From NCBI GenBank assembly GCA_035578155.1, contig JAPWDM010000015.1, forward strand, positions 4,775,501-4,839,500: DNA of 64,000 bases. Direction: 5' to 3'. The DNA comes from Brachynemurus nebulosus. Its lineage: Eukaryota; Arthropoda; Insecta; Neuroptera; Myrmeleontidae. The notes beneath the pieces are model-generated. The model had not been told where the DNA came from, searched no databases, and was given only the letters and a program-made list of their open reading frames with translations. Both the position numbers and the translations under genes were made by a program. Below are positions 44,877 through 56,665 of this stretch, piece by piece (position 1 is the first letter of the stretch; the number at the start of each line of letters is the position of its first letter).

Positions 44877-45606
44877 CTATGTACAATTTTACAATTGTTC
44901 AAGGAAACTCAAAGTCAAACTTTCAAAAGAAAACGTATTCTTATACCACTGGACACAAGAAAAATTTGCAAAAGGTTCTAATGAAATTTCGTCAGCTGTT
45001 TTCGATCGATTAAACAAAAGTGATTTTGGGAATGAAGTTAAAAGTATTCATTTGATCACTGACGGCTGCAGTGGTCAAAATAAAAATTCTACTATGATAG
45101 GTATGTGCAGTAAATGGCTAGTAAACGCACCTCTTAATATTCGAAAGATTGAATTAATATTTCCTATCGTGGGTCATACATTTCTACCATCTAACCAAAT
45201 TTTTGGATTGATTGAAAATAAAGTAAAAAAGATCGAGACTATAGTATCGCCAGAAAAGTATAAGAATATTTTTTCAGAACACGCTACTGTTATTAAGTTA
45301 GGTAAGGAATGTCAGGTCTTAAACTGGAAAGCTGCAATACATGACGTAATTAAACCTTCTGGAAAATGGAATTTCAAATTCAAAGAATGCAAAAGGTATT
45401 ATTATTTAAAACGTACACGCACTGGAAATGTCGTCATACGAGATTCACTACAAAAATTATTTTGGAAAGTATGCAAGTGTCAATCGAAAAGCCAAAACAA
45501 TAAGAATCATCAGTCCAAAACCAATAAAAAAAGTGAAAAACGAGTCAACAAAATGAAACTTAAGGATGTCAACAACTTACTTTCAAAACATTTTGGTAAG
45601 GATTGA
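44877..45606 (+). pseudogene. DUF7869-like protein fragment
   Basis: The frame from about 44915 reads HWTQEKFAKGSNEISSAVFD, then LITDGCSGQNKNSTMI, FPIVGHTFLPSNQIFG and VLNWKAAI, which match the DUF7869 family, found in many arthropod repeats and thought to have an RNase H-like fold. A one-base frame break near 44915 separates it from a short upstream part. A basic tail ends at 45606. After GGTAAGG (45596) a possible intron leads to an acidic last exon near 45651-45747 and an AATAAA-like signal near 45762; the phase does not fit cleanly. I recall no firm function; association with a DNA transposon is an inference. Confidence 0.65.
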
Positions 45607-46442
45607 AGAAAGTTGGAAAATTTGAATTATTATAAAAAAATAATTTTTCAGAATAACGAAAATGAAATAGAAGTTAAAGGGAATGATGAAAGTAGCGAAA
45701 ATGAAGAATGTGAATTTATGAATGAAACACCTTTAATTCTTGTGTAAAAATATTTTTTCAATAAACATCAACTATACTAATTGCTTTGTATTATTAATCA
45801 GATCGAATAGTTTTTAATCATTTTCAAATCTGGCAGTATCCAGATGTTGGTGAAAAAGGCGGCAATCTCCACACTCAGAAAAAAAAGCACCTTAAAAACA
45901 AAAATTTTCGTATTTAATAAACTGTAATAGAAAAAATTGTCGATATTAAAGTTTATTGTCAAAAGAACTACTAACTGTTGATAAATGAACGACTCACCTT
46001 TTTGATACAAGAAACACGACTGTTAATTTAACAGTTAGTAAGTTCTTAACAACTTATAATAGCGAAAACTGTTGCATTAACATCAAAGTTGTCAATTCAA
46101 GAATTATTTTGAAATCTTACTTTCAGTTGAAAAACGAATATTGTTAATTTCTAAAGAATTTTATTTTTCAAACAAAGACTTTACATTTATTTTAAAAGTA
46201 GACGTAGTTAGATATGAATAATATGATCAGAGTTCACTGTTATTTGTTGATTACGTTTTGTATGTTTAAAGTGAAAATATCGTGTGAAAAAGAAATTTGT
46301 ATAAATCAAAGCATAGATTAATACTGTGATTAGGTAAGTTAAAAAGAAAAATATTTTTTGTTAAATTCAGAAAACCGATTCGATAAATTTTTAGAAAACT
46401 TCATTAAGAGATCATAAAAGATTACATTTATATATTATAAAA

Positions 46443-49400
46443 ATGAGTGAAAATGAAGAACTACCGTCTGAAATTATAAATGACAGCGTGATGGAGTACA
46501 TGATTATGGATCAAAACGTGTTAAGCTTATTTACTAGTTGGGATTTATTTGCTGAAGCCATTATAACGCTGTAAGAATGCAGAATAAACACAAAACAGGT
46601 TTTGGAAATGGTTAATAGTCACGATATAGACAATATATTAATAAAAGAGAATTAATGGGTGACAAAATAAAATTTCGTTATATGTTAACGAAATGGCGTG
46701 AAGAAAATAATGTACGTAATACACACTTTTATCTATTTTTTTCAAAATTAGATGCAATATAAATCATGTTGTGGAAGGATCGTCGAAATATTTTGCACAA
46801 AATTTCATATATATTATATACATATGTTTCTGGATCACGGATTTTATCCTTGAAGTTAATTAATAGATTTTTGATATATTTAAATTATATTTATTTTTAA
46901 CTATGCACCTAATTTACATAATAAAATTTTAGTGCTATTAACACTTCAATAATACAGAGTACCTTGCTAGTAAGTGCACCATAGTTTACCATTCGTTTCT
47001 ATGAAGTGTCTTCAGCAACGTTTCAGTTTTAATCTCCTTCTACTTTCGAAAATCAATCCTTCACTCTTTTACCCCATTAAATATTTTTCATCCATAAAAG
47101 AATGTGTACTTATTTTGATATGAGTGAAGAAGTGGCTTTCGAAAAGAGAGTGAAAAGTGAAATGTTACTGGATCTCTTCGTAGAATTGTATGGTACACCA
47201 TGATGCACTTATTAGCAGGACATTCTATATAATTGGCGACTGGTTAATTCAGATAAAATGCTTAATATCTTAGTATACAAAATTATTATTATTATTTTTT
47301 TTTTATTAGTACGAAACCTTAAAATGTTGTGGAAGTGATCAAACATTATCAGTGGTATCAAAATGGTTATCTACAAATGGGTCACAAACACCATGTTCTT
47401 CTAATTCATCAGTGTCATTGGAATCTACAGTAGAAATTAATTTAGAAGAAATTCTAAACAAGACTGTTACTGGTGAAGATATTATTAAAAAGTATAAACA
47501 GAAGCAATTACTCACAGATGTTGATCAAGACACTATTAGCAGAATTATAGTAGATCATTTTTAGTATAGTAGATCATGAAGATCTTGTTAATAAAAAGAA
47601 ATTTTTATTATATAATATGCCAAGTTACATAATACAAATTTGGAGAGTAACATCTCAGTTACGTATGAAAGAAAACAAATATCCTCTGAATGAGTTCATT
47701 GAACAGTGGCCTAGATATAAGGATCCGAATGGAGATGAACTTATTGATTTTGAAACTATGAATCCAGGAAAAGGAAATAAATTGTTTGAAAAAATTAAGG
47801 AATTCGAAAAAAATTTAACAATACGTGTTATCCAAATTTAATCCGAGATAAACTGTTCATAGATTATTATAACAAAATGAGATCTGGCGAAATTAGTACA
47901 GGTATAAATATTTAATTTGATTCTTAATATTGTTTCATTTTGTTCATTTTCCAGATGCAAGGTACTTCTACTTTTTCGCTTTAATGCACTGTATAATACT
48001 ACCACCACGAATAAATAAAAAATATAAACCCTCTATAAGTGACGTAAAAAATGACATGTTCGTGTATTTAACAAATTTAAATAATTTCAAACAAAAAGAA
48101 GACGAATTAAAAGCGTCGGCTCTAGAAGAAAACTTGAAGTTACAACCAAAAATTTTCGTAATTGGTGACTCCATTGAAGCCTTAAAAGAATGCTATTTTT
48201 ATGTAGATGGAATTCGCTATAAGATTCCTAATCTTCTCCGAGCTATCGATTTGGTAATCAAAATTTGTTTTGTGTTCAATCTGGAATATTCAGCAAAGAG
48301 CAAATATGTGTGGATGTTTTTACAAGAATATATTTATGAAATACCTTCTATTGAAAAAATTTCAAAAATTCAAAATATTATTTCAAAGTTAAAAATAATG
48401 TCAGCGAATAAATCAAATGCATGCTTTACATCAGATACACATATTTTCTCGATTTGTGAAAATTCATTTTTATTTTCTAAAAATTTAATTGAACATTTAC
48501 ACAAGACTCCCACAACTTTTCAATATTCATGTAAATTTAATAAATGTAATAAATCCTTCCAAAATTTGTACAAATTTAAGGTTCATATCGCAAAGCATGA
48601 CGTAATTAATGATACTCGTACTTCTGCAAGCGTAGATTTTGAAAAAAACGAAACAAATGATGTAAATTTTAACTTAACTGAAGCAGTTGTTGTTGAAGCA
48701 TCTGACAAAAGTAATTCCCAAGTAGAATCCAATCCAAAGAAAAATATTGATATTTTAAAAATTAAATACTTGATTAATAAATCCGTTATATCTTTCACGT
48801 TAAAACTTCATGCAAAATCGAATTTTACTAGAAAAAGTATTCCAGAAATACAAAATTATATAACAGAAACTATTCTGAATCCTACTTTTGAAATTCTAAG
48901 TGAATTTCTGCCGTTCATTGAGCCTGAAAAAAAAAATAGTTTTTGAGGAAATTTTACTGTATGGCAAAAATCCTTTCGACGATATTGCTTCAGAATACAA
49001 GTTTTCAAAAGAATTGAATTATTAGGGATTTTCAAACCACCGTCAATATTCAAAATTAGTAAACAATTAGATGAAGTTTTTGTTCGTGGACATTCGATTT
49101 TAAAAGAAAATATTATAGAAGGCTGTCTTTGTCACATAAAATTTCAATTAAAAAAGTATTTTCAGTCACAGGATATATTACAATAAACTTTGGATGATAT
49201 TCAACAAATAAGATCCGTAAATCGATTAAACCATTTTATAATGGGAGACTTATGGAAATCGAAATCTGAAACCTTTGGTGAGAAAATAGTTTTTCCATTA
49301 TTTTTATACTTTGACTCTTTCCAAATCAATGATGTACTTGGGCCTAATAACAATGCAGTTTGCGGTATATACAGTCTGTTAAGTAAGATCGTGGTCGACC

Positions 49401-51222
49401 ATACTCACAACTGGTAAAAGATTTTCTCTAAATATTTTGTGAACAGGTAGAGTGAACCTTCGTCTTCCATGCACTTTAAAGAAAGATTCATTTGTTTGTC
49501 TTTTGTTAGAATAACAAGCGAAGTACCATGAGTGCCAAATACGCCACACGAATGCCAAATGTGGCATCTTTACATTAGACTGGCCGTCACAGTCGCCCGA
49601 TACCAATCCGATTAGCTCACATATCAAGTACAAACTTCGAAGAAAACGCATATATACATTTAAAGCAGTTAACTCGCGAGATTCGTCTCAATCTAAAAAA
49701 TTGAAATCTAAGAAATTCGTCAATTTAACTAAAAGTATGCCTCGAAAATGGCGTCGGTGGTGACTGGACACCTTATTAAGCTAATTGCATCGTAGTCCTC
49801 ATCAGGTGGAACGTATATACGTATTTCAAAATTCTTTTAAATAAATTTTTATATAAATTATCTCGACCACGATCTTACTTAACAGACTGTATTATGCAGA
49901 TCCTGTAATTCCTCAATTTCAACTTTCACATTTAGATAATATTTTTGTAGCTGGATTTGTTAATTCAAAAGATATGAAACATTTCAAAATTAATGCAGTT
50001 TTAGCGAAGCTTATAGAGGTTCTGAAAGATCTTAGTGAAAATGGAATTGATATTTATATTAATGGTGAAAACAATAAAATTTATTTTTACATAGGGCAAA
50101 TATTAGGCGATAATTTAGGTTTAAACGAGATTTTGGGATTCACAATTAGTTTCAATGCCAAATATTACTGTAGAATTTGTACAAGATCAAAGGACGATTG
50201 TCGAACAGCCAATACTGAAATTAGTGATAGCGTTCGAAGCTCTTCTAAATATTTTCAAGAATTACCGTTTTCTGAATCGCAACAGGAAGTTACTTCATCT
50301 ATTACAGAAAATTCTGCTTGGAATACTTTACCGCATTTCGAGGTTACAGATAATAAGGTTTGCGACATAATGTATGATATGTTTCTTGGGATTGGACGTT
50401 ATAATATATTACAGATATTAAATTACTTTATTTTCGAAAAAAATATTTTACATTAGATGCTTTCAACTACCGCAAACAAATGTTTGGCTACGGTCCTTTT
50501 CAGATCGGAAATACAAGTCTTCCGATTAATAAAGCACAAATTAAAAATAATAAAATTAAAATGAATGCTGCTGAAATGAAGTTGTTCTTGCACTTGATTT
50601 TATTAATGATAGGAGATTTAGTAAAAGATAATGACCCAGTTTATCAATTTTTGATTACTTTCATAAAAATCGTTGACATATTAATGCTAAGTGACTTTGA
50701 CGAAAATATTTTGACTGACTTAAAAAATTTAATTGCTTTGCATAATAAATTTTATGTCGGAAATTTTAAAGAAAACTTGAAACCAAAATACCATTTTTTA
50801 AATTCATTACCCTACGGTTATAAAATTACTCGGACCACTCAGACATTTATGGTGTTTCATATTTGAAAACAAGCACCAAATATTCAAACAATAGTCTCAT
50901 GTGATCAATTCTTTTGTGAATTAATGTACCTTACTCTTTGTCTTTAAAAAGTTCACTTCAATTTTCTTATACGTTATCTGAAAATAATTTTTTCAAGACA
51001 AGTGTATCAAAACTAATTAATATTTCACCTGTCGACCTAACTCTATTTCCATATTATCGCAATTTATGCACACAATTTACTGCTGGAAATGAAGTTGAGA
51101 TTCTATACTACAAAGGGAAAGTTTATCAGAAGGACTACTTTGTTCGATATGGAACAATCATAATGCAAATACTTCTTATTTTTTATCAATCGGAAGATCA
51201 AATTTTTATGATATGTCAATAA
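46443..51222 (+). pseudogene. Large transposase-like gene of the CACTCAG element, broken
   Basis: From MSENEELPSEIINDSVMEY at 46443 there is a SAM-like start (LFTSWDLFAEAI, KIKFRYMLTKWRE) with a stop, then pieces at 47352-47564 and 47617-47841. A long piece at 47930-48946 contains a C2H2 finger (CKFNKCNKSFQNLYKFKVHI). From 49190 come FPLFLYFDSFQINDVLG, a Tc1 insertion at 49372-49889, GDNLGLNEILGFTISF, YYCRICTRSKDDC, VTDNKVCDIMYDMF, then at 50480 FGYGPFQIGN, KMNAAEMKLFLHL and LKPKYHFLNSLPYGYK, and a final piece at 50938-51222. This order matches a large, poorly named protein family that is multi-copy in invertebrate genomes. Several stops and frame changes; some gaps may be introns. Confidence 0.7.
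49372..49889 (+). mobile_element. 518-bp Tc1 deletion derivative
   Basis: Perfect terminal inverted repeats of about 27 bp begin CAGTCTGTTAAGTAAGATCG, with TA duplicated at 49370-49371 and 49890-49891. It retains the C-terminal part of a Tc1 transposase (LDWPSQSPDTNPI near 49580, MPRKWRRW near 49740). It cuts the transposase-like gene of the surrounding element between GPNNNAVCGIY and DPVIPQFQL. Confidence 0.93.
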
Positions 51223-51801
51223 ATGAAAACAATGTTTTTAGAAAAATTTCAATCTTATGAAATTTTGAACCCAATAAGTTGCTATTATTTTAAACACATT
51301 GAAGAATTTTCATTTCTAGTAAATAAAATTGTTTTAAATAATGCAAAAAATGTTTTAAGATTTTAGGAATGAAATGTAATTAGTGATACTTAATTATGTA
51401 CACGTATAATAAATAAATATTCAAAATTTTCATACTAGTTTTTTAATTTTTTAATATCCTGTTTCAATGAATGGTTAAAAATAATAAACAATAAAATTGT
51501 TGGAATAAAAACGTAGATTTAAAAAATTTGCCAATAATGATTGCCTGTTAATGCAACAATCTTCAATGTCAAATGCTTAAAAGTTTGGTATTTAATACAA
51601 CAAAATTCACTGTCGAGTTATTCACAATTCTCATTGTTGATTTAACAAAACATTCTTGGTTCAAGCACAAAATGTGTAAATACGATCAACTACTTTCGCA
51701 TATTTGCTTCAACAGTTTAATTTGTTGGGCATAAAATAACCAATAAAAATAGTTGAAATACTCTGTAAAATTTTTGGCATTACAATTTTTTTCTGAGTGC
51801 A

Positions 51802-52386
51802 TTTTTAAAAATCCTTTTCATTTAAGCTTAGCCGGAATTTAGGCTTGGTTGACGGCTAAATGTAATAATTAACGCACATTTAATAAGTATGAATTTCGTC
51901 TAATCCTTTTAAATATTCTGTTGTATAAAAAACTAATTCTTGTCAAAATTTCGGGATATGTCTTTTGGGAGATTGTCGCCTTTTATATTTAAGGTAAGAG
52001 CAGCAGTAGCCGTCATATTAAGACATGAGCAGTACTTTAGATTACAATTTTTCTTTTATAATTATATAAAATAACCAACAGTAAAGCTGAAAAGAAAGAG
52101 AATTTTATGATCTTTCAGGAATATTTTAATTTATTCGTTTAATTTATTCGAATATTTTTATAAGAAATATATTAAAAAAAATAAAATAAAGGAAAAAGTG
52201 TTGTGTACCAGTACCCGTCATTTTTTTTAGAATATGATTAATTTTTAATAACTGATTTTATAATTAAAATATTTAAAGACAAATCTACCAAAAATAAATA
52301 AATATTTTATTCTGCTTTTTTTATTTATTATTTATTTAAGAAATACATAAATAAATTTTATTTACTTAAGTAAAAAAAAATTGTTA
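51802..52386. other. AT-rich stretch without a recognised gene
   Basis: No coding potential or terminal repeats found. It contains A/T-rich simple sequence near 52280-52380. Confidence 0.5.
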
Positions 52387-52820
52387 TTCGTTTCTGCAGT
52401 TGTTACAGATAAACCGTTTAGTTCGGGGAACGCATTTGTTATGCGCCCATTTGTTACATTTTAAACATCTCACCATATTTTCTTCAATGTCCTCTTTGCA
52501 TACGAAACAGAATCAGCTTTCAGGACCTTCACGCTTTTTTTCCTCTAATTTTCTTTATTTTTTTTGTTTATTTTCTTTATTTCGCTCATTCCGTTTTCTT
52601 TTCCTGTTTTGCAATTCTATCTCTTTTTCTAGTTTAACTCTTTCCTTTTTTCTAAAATATGTTTGCCATTCTTCTGACGTTGCCACTGTGGGTATTTTCT
52701 CTTTCTTTTTGTTTCTTGCAGTATTTTTAATATTTTCCCATAATAATGATTTTTAAATGGAGTAGGTGTAACGTTGTACACATTTACGCCCCCTTGCCTT
52801 TGCCATTTTAAATAAAACAT
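52387..52820 (-). pseudogene. C-terminal zinc-finger tail of a probable pogo-like transposase
   Basis: On the minus strand the frame from 52820 includes NVTPTPFKNHYYGKI and a Lys/Arg-rich stretch ending at a stop (52629). A further frame ending near 52387 encodes CFVCKEDIEENMVRCLKCNK followed by WAHNKC and FICNNC, a PHD-like zinc finger. Such a basic stretch followed by a PHD-like finger is common at the end of insect pogo/jerky-type transposases. The catalytic domain is not present, so the identification rests on the tail alone. Confidence 0.45.
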
Positions 52821-52907
52821 TTTTTCGACTTAAAAAAAAATCGTTTTACAATTTAATAATTAAAACTTTAATAAAAACAACAACAAAAATAATAGTAAAA
52901 AAGTGCA

Positions 52908-54252
52908 GTGTGGGGTGCGGGCCGGGAGTCGTTGCTTCGCCTGTATCAATCGCTAGTTCTGACTAGGATTGATTACGGCAGCATTGTTTACTCCTCCGCC
53001 CGGGCGTCCGCGCTTCTCCTAGATCCTGTTCACCATGCAGGCATACGACTGGCTACGGGAGCATTTCGAACGAGCCCTTCTATGAGCCTCTGCGTAGAGT
53101 CGGGTCTGCCTCCGCTGCGACTGAGACGTGAGCGTCTCTTGCTCAATTATGCAGCGGTGGTATGTGCAACACCTACGCATATCAATCACCCGACTCTATT
53201 CAGATACCGTTTACAGGGGCTCTACGGTCGACGTCCCACCATAAGTCGACCAGTGGCCGTTCGAACGCAGGAGTTATTAGAGAGTCTGCACTTACAGTTC
53301 GCCAAAGTACTTCCCAAACGTCCTATGGAAGTACCTCCTTGGCTGATCCCTAACGTAAGGTGTCATTTCGACCTGACTGGTCTCAACAAGGAGGAGACCA
53401 GTTCATTCGAATACCGATCCCGCTTTTATGAGATCATTAGCGAACTTGACTCTCTGCATATACACAGATGGTTCCAAAACAGCTACTGGTGTTGGAAGTG
53501 CCATCGTCATTCGTGACGATCCTCACGCTTGGTCACTTCCTCCCCAGGCCACTGTGTATACTGCAGAATTATTTGCTATTCTGCAAGCCCTGCGATTCTG
53601 TCAAACATCCGAAGACAGCGCATTCCTCATTTGTTCCGACTCGTTGAGCGCGTTGCAAGCGATCTGCCACTCTCATACCATCGATCCACTGATGCAGAAC
53701 ATCCGAACGTGTCTCTACATGCTCCGCCAAAAGTCTATCACCTTCTTTTGGATTCCCGGACATGTAGGGATACCTGGCAATGAACTCACCGACCAGGCAG
53801 CACGTCATGCAGCCGAAGTCGGTGAGCCACAGGATATTGCCATACGTCCAAAGGATCTGAGAGTGTGCATTAGATCCGCGATCGATCAGAAATGGCAACG
53901 TGAGTGGAACAACCTCACGGCTAAGCTCAGACAGGTGAAACCTGAGGTCCGAAGAACTCCGGCACCTGTAAATCTGAGCCGGCGAGAGAGTGTGGCCCTG
54001 ACGCGTTTACGCTTGGGCCACACGGCGTTAACACATCGTCATCTTCTCGCCGGTGAGGATCAGCCAAGGTGCGCCGCCTGCGGGACGGCGCTGATCGTGA
54101 GGTATATAGTTGAGGAATGTGTAACCTTTGCGCCATTGCGCCAGAGGTTGCAGCTCCCGAACAATGTAGCCAACGCTCTTAGTTATGATGCTGTCTCTGA
54201 AAGAAGGATGACTGAATTTCTCAGAAATTCAAACCTTCTTCAGAGACTGTAG
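52908..54252 (+). pseudogene. C-terminal LINE ORF2 (thumb region and RNase H)
   Basis: The first part reads LLRLYQSLVLTRIDYGSIVY, LDPVHHAGIRLATGAFRTSP and SGLPPLRLRRERLLLNYA, as in the region after the reverse transcriptase of I, R1 and Jockey-group LINEs. A frameshift at 53430-53516 leads to an RNase H domain: IYTDGSK (Asp), ELFAILQAL (Glu), ICSDSLSAL (Asp), and WIPGHVGIPGNELTDQAARH (His, Asp). A Cys motif (RCAACGTA) follows and the protein ends at 54252. Apart from that shift the frame is open. The RNase H would remove the RNA template; without the endonuclease and polymerase this copy cannot move. Confidence 0.9.
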
Positions 54253-54425
54253 GGGCTTTACGTCTCTTAATTTTATGGAAGTCGTCTCTTGCTTCTCCCC
54301 CGATATTTTAAACTTTTCAGCTTTATTTTTAATTTCTATGTGTAAAAATGATTTGTGTTCGTCTTATTTATTAACGATACCCTGTTCCAGCTGGTCTGGC
54401 AGGGTACTTTTAGTGTTTCGTTATG

Positions 54426-54454
54426 CCACTAAGGGCCTTTTACACCCTTAGTGG
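54426..54454 (+). other. Hairpin in the 3' UTR of the LINE
   Basis: CCACTAAGGG (54426-54435) and CCCTTAGTGG (54445-54454) form a perfect 10-bp stem with a 9-base loop close to the LINE 3' end. LINE 3' ends can carry a stem recognised by their reverse transcriptase; that role here is inference. Confidence 0.75.
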
Positions 54455-54461
54455 TACTGTT

Positions 54462-54919
54462 GGGCTGCGTTCAGAAATCTTTACCCGGCGACACCCGGGC
54501 GACATTTAATTACCGATGACGTTCAGAAATCACTTGGATCAAATTATAGACATTACCAACATTCGTTCAAAAATAACAAAGAGTTTACCCGAGAGTGACT
54601 TTTAATCGCCGCGGTCTGGACTGGAGTGAAATAAGGTGAAAATTTAACTCATGCGCAATAATGCTACACTTTGTATGTTTAGTCGGTTTAGTCTGTTATT
54701 AACTTATTACGTAGTTATAAAATACATGTCAATACATGTGTATCTGATATATTATATGATATATGCATATTTCAAACGTACTTTCAAACGTTTTAATTGT
54801 TTTAAACCATTTTAAACGTTTTAAACAATCATACTATTTTAACGGTTTATTTGTTAACTTGTTATTTACCATTATCATATTAATTATTATATATTTTTGA
54901 CTGTGCTAAAAAAAAAAAA
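54462..54919 (+). other. Upstream region of the Myb/SANT gene
   Basis: No gene. It starts GGGCTGCGTTCAGAAATC, which looks like the end of a PIF/Harbinger-type element, and the gttcagaaatc motif recurs near 54518. No matching right end was found. Confidence 0.4.
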
Positions 54920-55855
54920 ATGAGTGAAATAAATAATATTAATTACGAGGTAGTTACACTACCGGATGGTACTGCCTTTAATCAAAATAATTTATTATAT
55001 TTACAAAGTAAATCAGGTAATTATGATACCAACTATATTATTTACTTTTATAAAATATTTCATTACTGTTTGCAGATGGTACTTTGATATGTTTATGTAC
55101 CGAAATTACCGAAGTAATAAAAAAAATATTTGGCTTTGCTGATTATAGTAATATGTAATATGTAATAGTAATAATCTGATTGTAAGCCCATCATCTCCAT
55201 GTTCTTCTGAATCCGAATCATATACTTCTACTCGTATTTGGAATAATAGTGCTATTTTAACATTAATTGAGTTAATGAAAACATTTGACTCGAAATTCAA
55301 ATCATCGGTAACAAAAAATGAGAAAGTCTGGGCTGAACTGACGGAGTTGATGAATGAAAAAGGGATAAATGTTACCACCAACCAATGTCGGGACAAGTGG
55401 AAATATCTCAAAATGAGATATGTGAAGAAAAAGGACAATATGGGTGGGAGAGGAACCGGGACAACGCCGATCAAATTTGAATACTTCCAAGAAATGGATG
55501 AGATATTATCAAAAAATCATAATGTAAAACCAATATCCTCAGCATCGTCAATTGAAGGAGATACTGGTACCTATAAAACATTTTTTTACATTATTTTTAT
55601 TTGTTAAATAATTAATATATGGAATAATTTGTAGTTCCAATCCATGATGAAAATATATTAGAAGAAAAATCACCAAAAAGGAGAAAATTTTCAAAAAAAC
55701 AAAATGATTTATTAGAAACTTTAGTTGATGAAATTAAAAAATCTTCTAAAAGTCGGGAAGAATATAGACAGCAGCAAGCAAAAATAAAAGAAGATGCGGT
55801 TAAAATATTTTCTGAAAAAATGGACCAATTAATAAATGTATTAACGCCAAAATAA
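54920..55855 (+). CDS. Myb/SANT-like DNA-binding protein, three exons
   Basis: Exon 1 (54920-55016) starts MSEINNINYEVVTLPDGTAF and ends at a GTAATT donor. Exon 2 (55076-55566) follows an acceptor tttgcag in phase (DGTLICLCTEITEVIKKIFG) but meets TAA near 55156; the SANT part is two bases out of that frame, so there is an indel or an unseen splice. The SANT/trihelix domain has RIWNNSAILTLIELM, VWAELTELM, QCRDKWKYLKMRYVKKKDNM and FEYFQEMDEIL. Exon 3 (55635-55855) joins in phase at GTACCT/TTTGTAG and ends in a charged helix (DLLETLVDEIKKSSKSREEY, DQLINVLTPK). It may be a host regulator or the DNA-binding partner of a PIF/Harbinger transposase, which is not present. Confidence 0.75.
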
Positions 55856-55870
55856 TCGTAGTTAATAAAT

Positions 55871-56102
55871 GAGGAGTCCAATTTCAAAACAGGTCATGTC
55901 CACTTTTTTAAGATTTCTTTCTTTATGATAAGACCCATTTTGTAAACAAAGTAAGTTTTTTAGTGCTAAAAACAATGGAATAGGATTTTTTGGCAACTTA
56001 AACTGCTCAGAATCGTGTAAGGCTTTATATACAGAATCCATTACTGTGCATCACTCAATTTTTCTTTTTGTGGGCAAGACCCGTTTTGAAACTGGACTCC
56101 TC
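55871..56102. mobile_element. 232-bp MITE
   Basis: The left end GAGGAGTCCAATTTCAAAAC and the reversed right end GAGGAGTCCAGTTTCAAAAC continue into ggtcatgtccac/gggtcttgcccac, about 33 bp at roughly 85% match. AAAT at 55867-55870 and 56103-56106 may be the target duplication. It has no coding sequence. It lies 16 bp after the stop codon of the Myb/SANT gene. Superfamily unknown. Confidence 0.75.
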
Positions 56103-56106
56103 AAAT

Positions 56107-56665
56107 TTCTTGAACAATTTAAAAAAAAATTATTTTGAAAAATGTGTCACTACTTTTTTTTGTATAAAATAATAAATTTTGTTATTGGTATTTGTTAAGT
56201 CATTTCTTAATTTTTGTCTTTTTTATTGTTTTGCATTTAAATATTCATTTATTTGTTTAAATTCAAACTATAAACATGCGCATGCGTATAAAAGCATTGC
56301 CATATATGTACGTATCAATACCAATAGGTATTCTGTTTAAGCGAGTCATACGCACTTGAGATGTGAACAAGTAAGCGTCATCCAATGATGACAAAAAATA
56401 TATGTAAAATTTAACAATTTAAATAAATGTGCATACAATGTGTACTGGTCCTTCATCATCAAATTTATTTTATTTCACACGATACCTTAAATCCCAACAA
56501 AACATTTTGGTCCTTCAAACCACATACATTGAACCTCGCCAAAAAATCGAAGGTGAAAAAACAAAAAGTGTAACAAGTTTGTGCCGCCATATTGGACAGA
56601 GCATCTTAAAAGTGTATCAAATAAATCAGTTCGAATCATTCGAATCAACGCGAATAAAGCGGGTT
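56107..56665. other. AT-rich stretch without a recognised gene
   Basis: Short open frames only, without recognisable domains. Confidence 0.5.

Larger units (their letters stand above)
45872..51799 (+). mobile_element. 5.9-kb DNA transposon with CACTCAG ends
   Basis: The left end CACTCAGAAAAAAAAGCACC and the reversed right end CACTCAGAAAAAAATTGTAA share about 15 bases. CA is duplicated at 45870-45871 and 51800-51801. The terminal regions (45872-46440 and 51230-51799) carry many short motifs of the aactgtt/aacagtt and tgttgcattaaca kind in both orientations, as CACTA-type elements do. Inside is a broken transposase-like gene. I assign it to the CACTA/EnSpm-like group with caution. Confidence 0.75.
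52905..54460 (+). mobile_element. 5'-truncated LINE with RNase H domain (I/R1-like), GC-richer
   Basis: The sequence changes abruptly at about 52905 from AT-rich to GC-richer DNA and begins within the region after the reverse transcriptase core. The coding part ends at 54252 and a 200-bp 3' UTR follows, with a 10-bp perfect stem at 54426-54454. I could not define a target duplication. Confidence 0.8.

Noticed and set aside
49190..49417. Independent small gene
   Set aside because: It is a segment of the transposase-like gene that runs into the Tc1 insertion; its last residues come from the insertion.
54462..54480. PIF/Harbinger left terminus
   Set aside because: Only one end is seen and no 3-bp duplication or transposase supports it; kept only as a hint.
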